Made by a program: the position numbers and the translations under genes
In this document: positions 5,075 through 5,618 of the stretch, piece by piece
Layout of the letters: each line of letters opens with the position of its first letter
Numbering within the stretch: position 1 is the stretch's first letter
NCBI GenBank assembly: GCA_012516225.1
Contig: JAAYWX010000189.1
Location: 1 to 5,618, forward strand
Length of the DNA: 5,618 nucleotides
Source of the DNA: Clostridiales bacterium
GTDB lineage: Bacteria; Bacillota; Clostridia; Oscillospirales; Oscillospiraceae
Direction: 5' to 3'
Notes under the pieces: model-generated
What the model was told of the DNA's origin: nothing
The model's input: the letters and a program-made list of their open reading frames with translations, nothing else
Databases searched by the model: none

Positions 5075-5618
5075 AGTGTTTTATGTCGAAGGATTTGCCC
5101 GCCATAGAATTCGGCAGTTCAAACGAATCGCCGTAGTTTCCGCCCAGCACCGACTTTACAGTCAGGCTGAGAGAGCCGATATCCTCGTAAAGGTCTATTT
5201 CCGTACCTTTTTTGCCGAGAGGTGAATCCTCTATCAGGCGAACTTTGGGGCGCAGTACATTTTCGGAATGGTTTCTTATAACCAGAGCCGTCGAACCGTC
5301 GCTAAGCTTTACTATAGTTCCGGAGGGATAGGCACAGACAAGATGCATAAAAACTTGTACCATGTCATGGTCAAAATGCAAATCCGATGCAGCTATGATA
5401 TATTCCATGGCTTCATTTGGAAGCCATGCCTTTCTGTAGCTCCTGTTGCTGGTAAGTGCATCGTAAACATCCGAAACGGCAAGGACACGCCCGAAGAATG
5501 GAATGTGCTTTCCTGAATATCCGTAAGGATACCCGCTGCCGTCAACCTTTTCATGATGACTTTGTATACCTTGAAGGACTTCACGCGAAATAGTATAGCA
5601 CTTGCGTAATCTCTCCAC
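5073..5618 (-). CDS. HD-GYP domain protein, C-terminal part (5' end outside window)
   Basis: HD-GYP proteins are metal-dependent phosphohydrolases, most of which degrade cyclic di-GMP. The 181 visible residues begin inside the HD domain: HHEKVDGSGYP (21-31) contains the paired His metal ligands and the GYP signature, and VLAVSDVYDALTSNRSYRKA (45-64) contains the conserved Asp50. The earlier His and HD ligands must lie upstream, beyond the window. The first codon visible is GTG at the edge, more likely an internal Val than a start. After the catalytic domain, residues about 96-145 (YPSGTIVKLSDGSTALVI, then RPKVRLI) form a beta-rich tail common in clostridial HD-GYP proteins. No membrane segment is visible in this part. 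The gene converges on the PAP2 gene and shares its terminator region. c-di-GMP hydrolysis is inferred from the family; upstream sensory domains are unknown. Confidence 0.93.
   Translation of the reverse strand: MERLRKCYTISREVLQGIQSHHEKVDGSGYPYGYSGKHIPFFGRVLAVSDVYDALTSNRSYRKAWLPNEAMEYIIAASDLHFDHDMVQVFMHLVCAYPSGTIVKLSDGSTALVIRNHSENVLRPKVRLIEDSPLGKKGTEIDLYEDIGSLSLTVKSVLGGNYGDSFELPNSMAGKSFDIKH

Noticed and set aside
5616..5618. GTG as a start codon for the HD-GYP gene
   Set aside because: The protein begins in the middle of the HD domain and lacks the upstream metal ligands, so the frame must continue past the window edge.

Overview
The window looks like chromosomal DNA from an anaerobic, mid-to-low-GC Clostridia-type Firmicute. 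Support for this: a formate--tetrahydrofolate ligase, a small iron-sulfur-flavoprotein-type reductase, purine-rich AGGAG ribosome binding sites, and an HD-GYP signalling protein. This placement is an inference from gene content; no rRNA or other phylogenetic marker is present. No tRNA, rRNA, CRISPR array, insertion sequence or phage gene was seen.

Layout, left to right. (1) Bases 1-830, + strand: the C-terminal half of formate--tetrahydrofolate ligase, cut by the window edge. (2) Bases 831-996: a 166-base AT-rich gap with weak promoter-like and hairpin elements. (3) Bases 997-2054, + strand: a flavodoxin-fold reductase with a CX2CX2CX6C cluster motif, overlapped by an ATGA junction with a YgjP/SprT-like HELAH metallopeptidase; these two are almost certainly co-transcribed. 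(4) Bases 2055-2186: a gap with a good sigma-A-type promoter candidate, a perfect 12-bp palindrome over its -10 box, and a hairpin with a T-tract. (5) Bases 2187-5032, + strand: a 691-residue fusion of a MATE-type (MOP superfamily) transporter with a PlsC/LPLAT-like acyltransferase domain, followed after 86 bases by a PAP2-family membrane phosphatase/phosphotransferase. (6) Bases 5018-5074: two stacked hairpins serving as a convergent terminator. (7) Bases 5073-5618, - strand: the C-terminal part of an HD-GYP domain protein, cut by the right edge.

The most interesting unit is the MATE-acyltransferase fusion with its PAP2 neighbour. A polytopic transporter of the superfamily that contains lipid-linked flippases is fused in one reading frame to a lipid-acyltransferase-like domain, and the next gene belongs to a family that cleaves or transfers phosphate on lipid phosphates. 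The economical reading is a small membrane-lipid (or lipid-linked substrate) modification and translocation module rather than ordinary drug efflux. The acyltransferase domain keeps the motif I His but has Gly where the Asp of HX4D is expected, so its chemistry is uncertain. Function is inferred from domain families and adjacency only. I cannot tell whether this arrangement has been described before.
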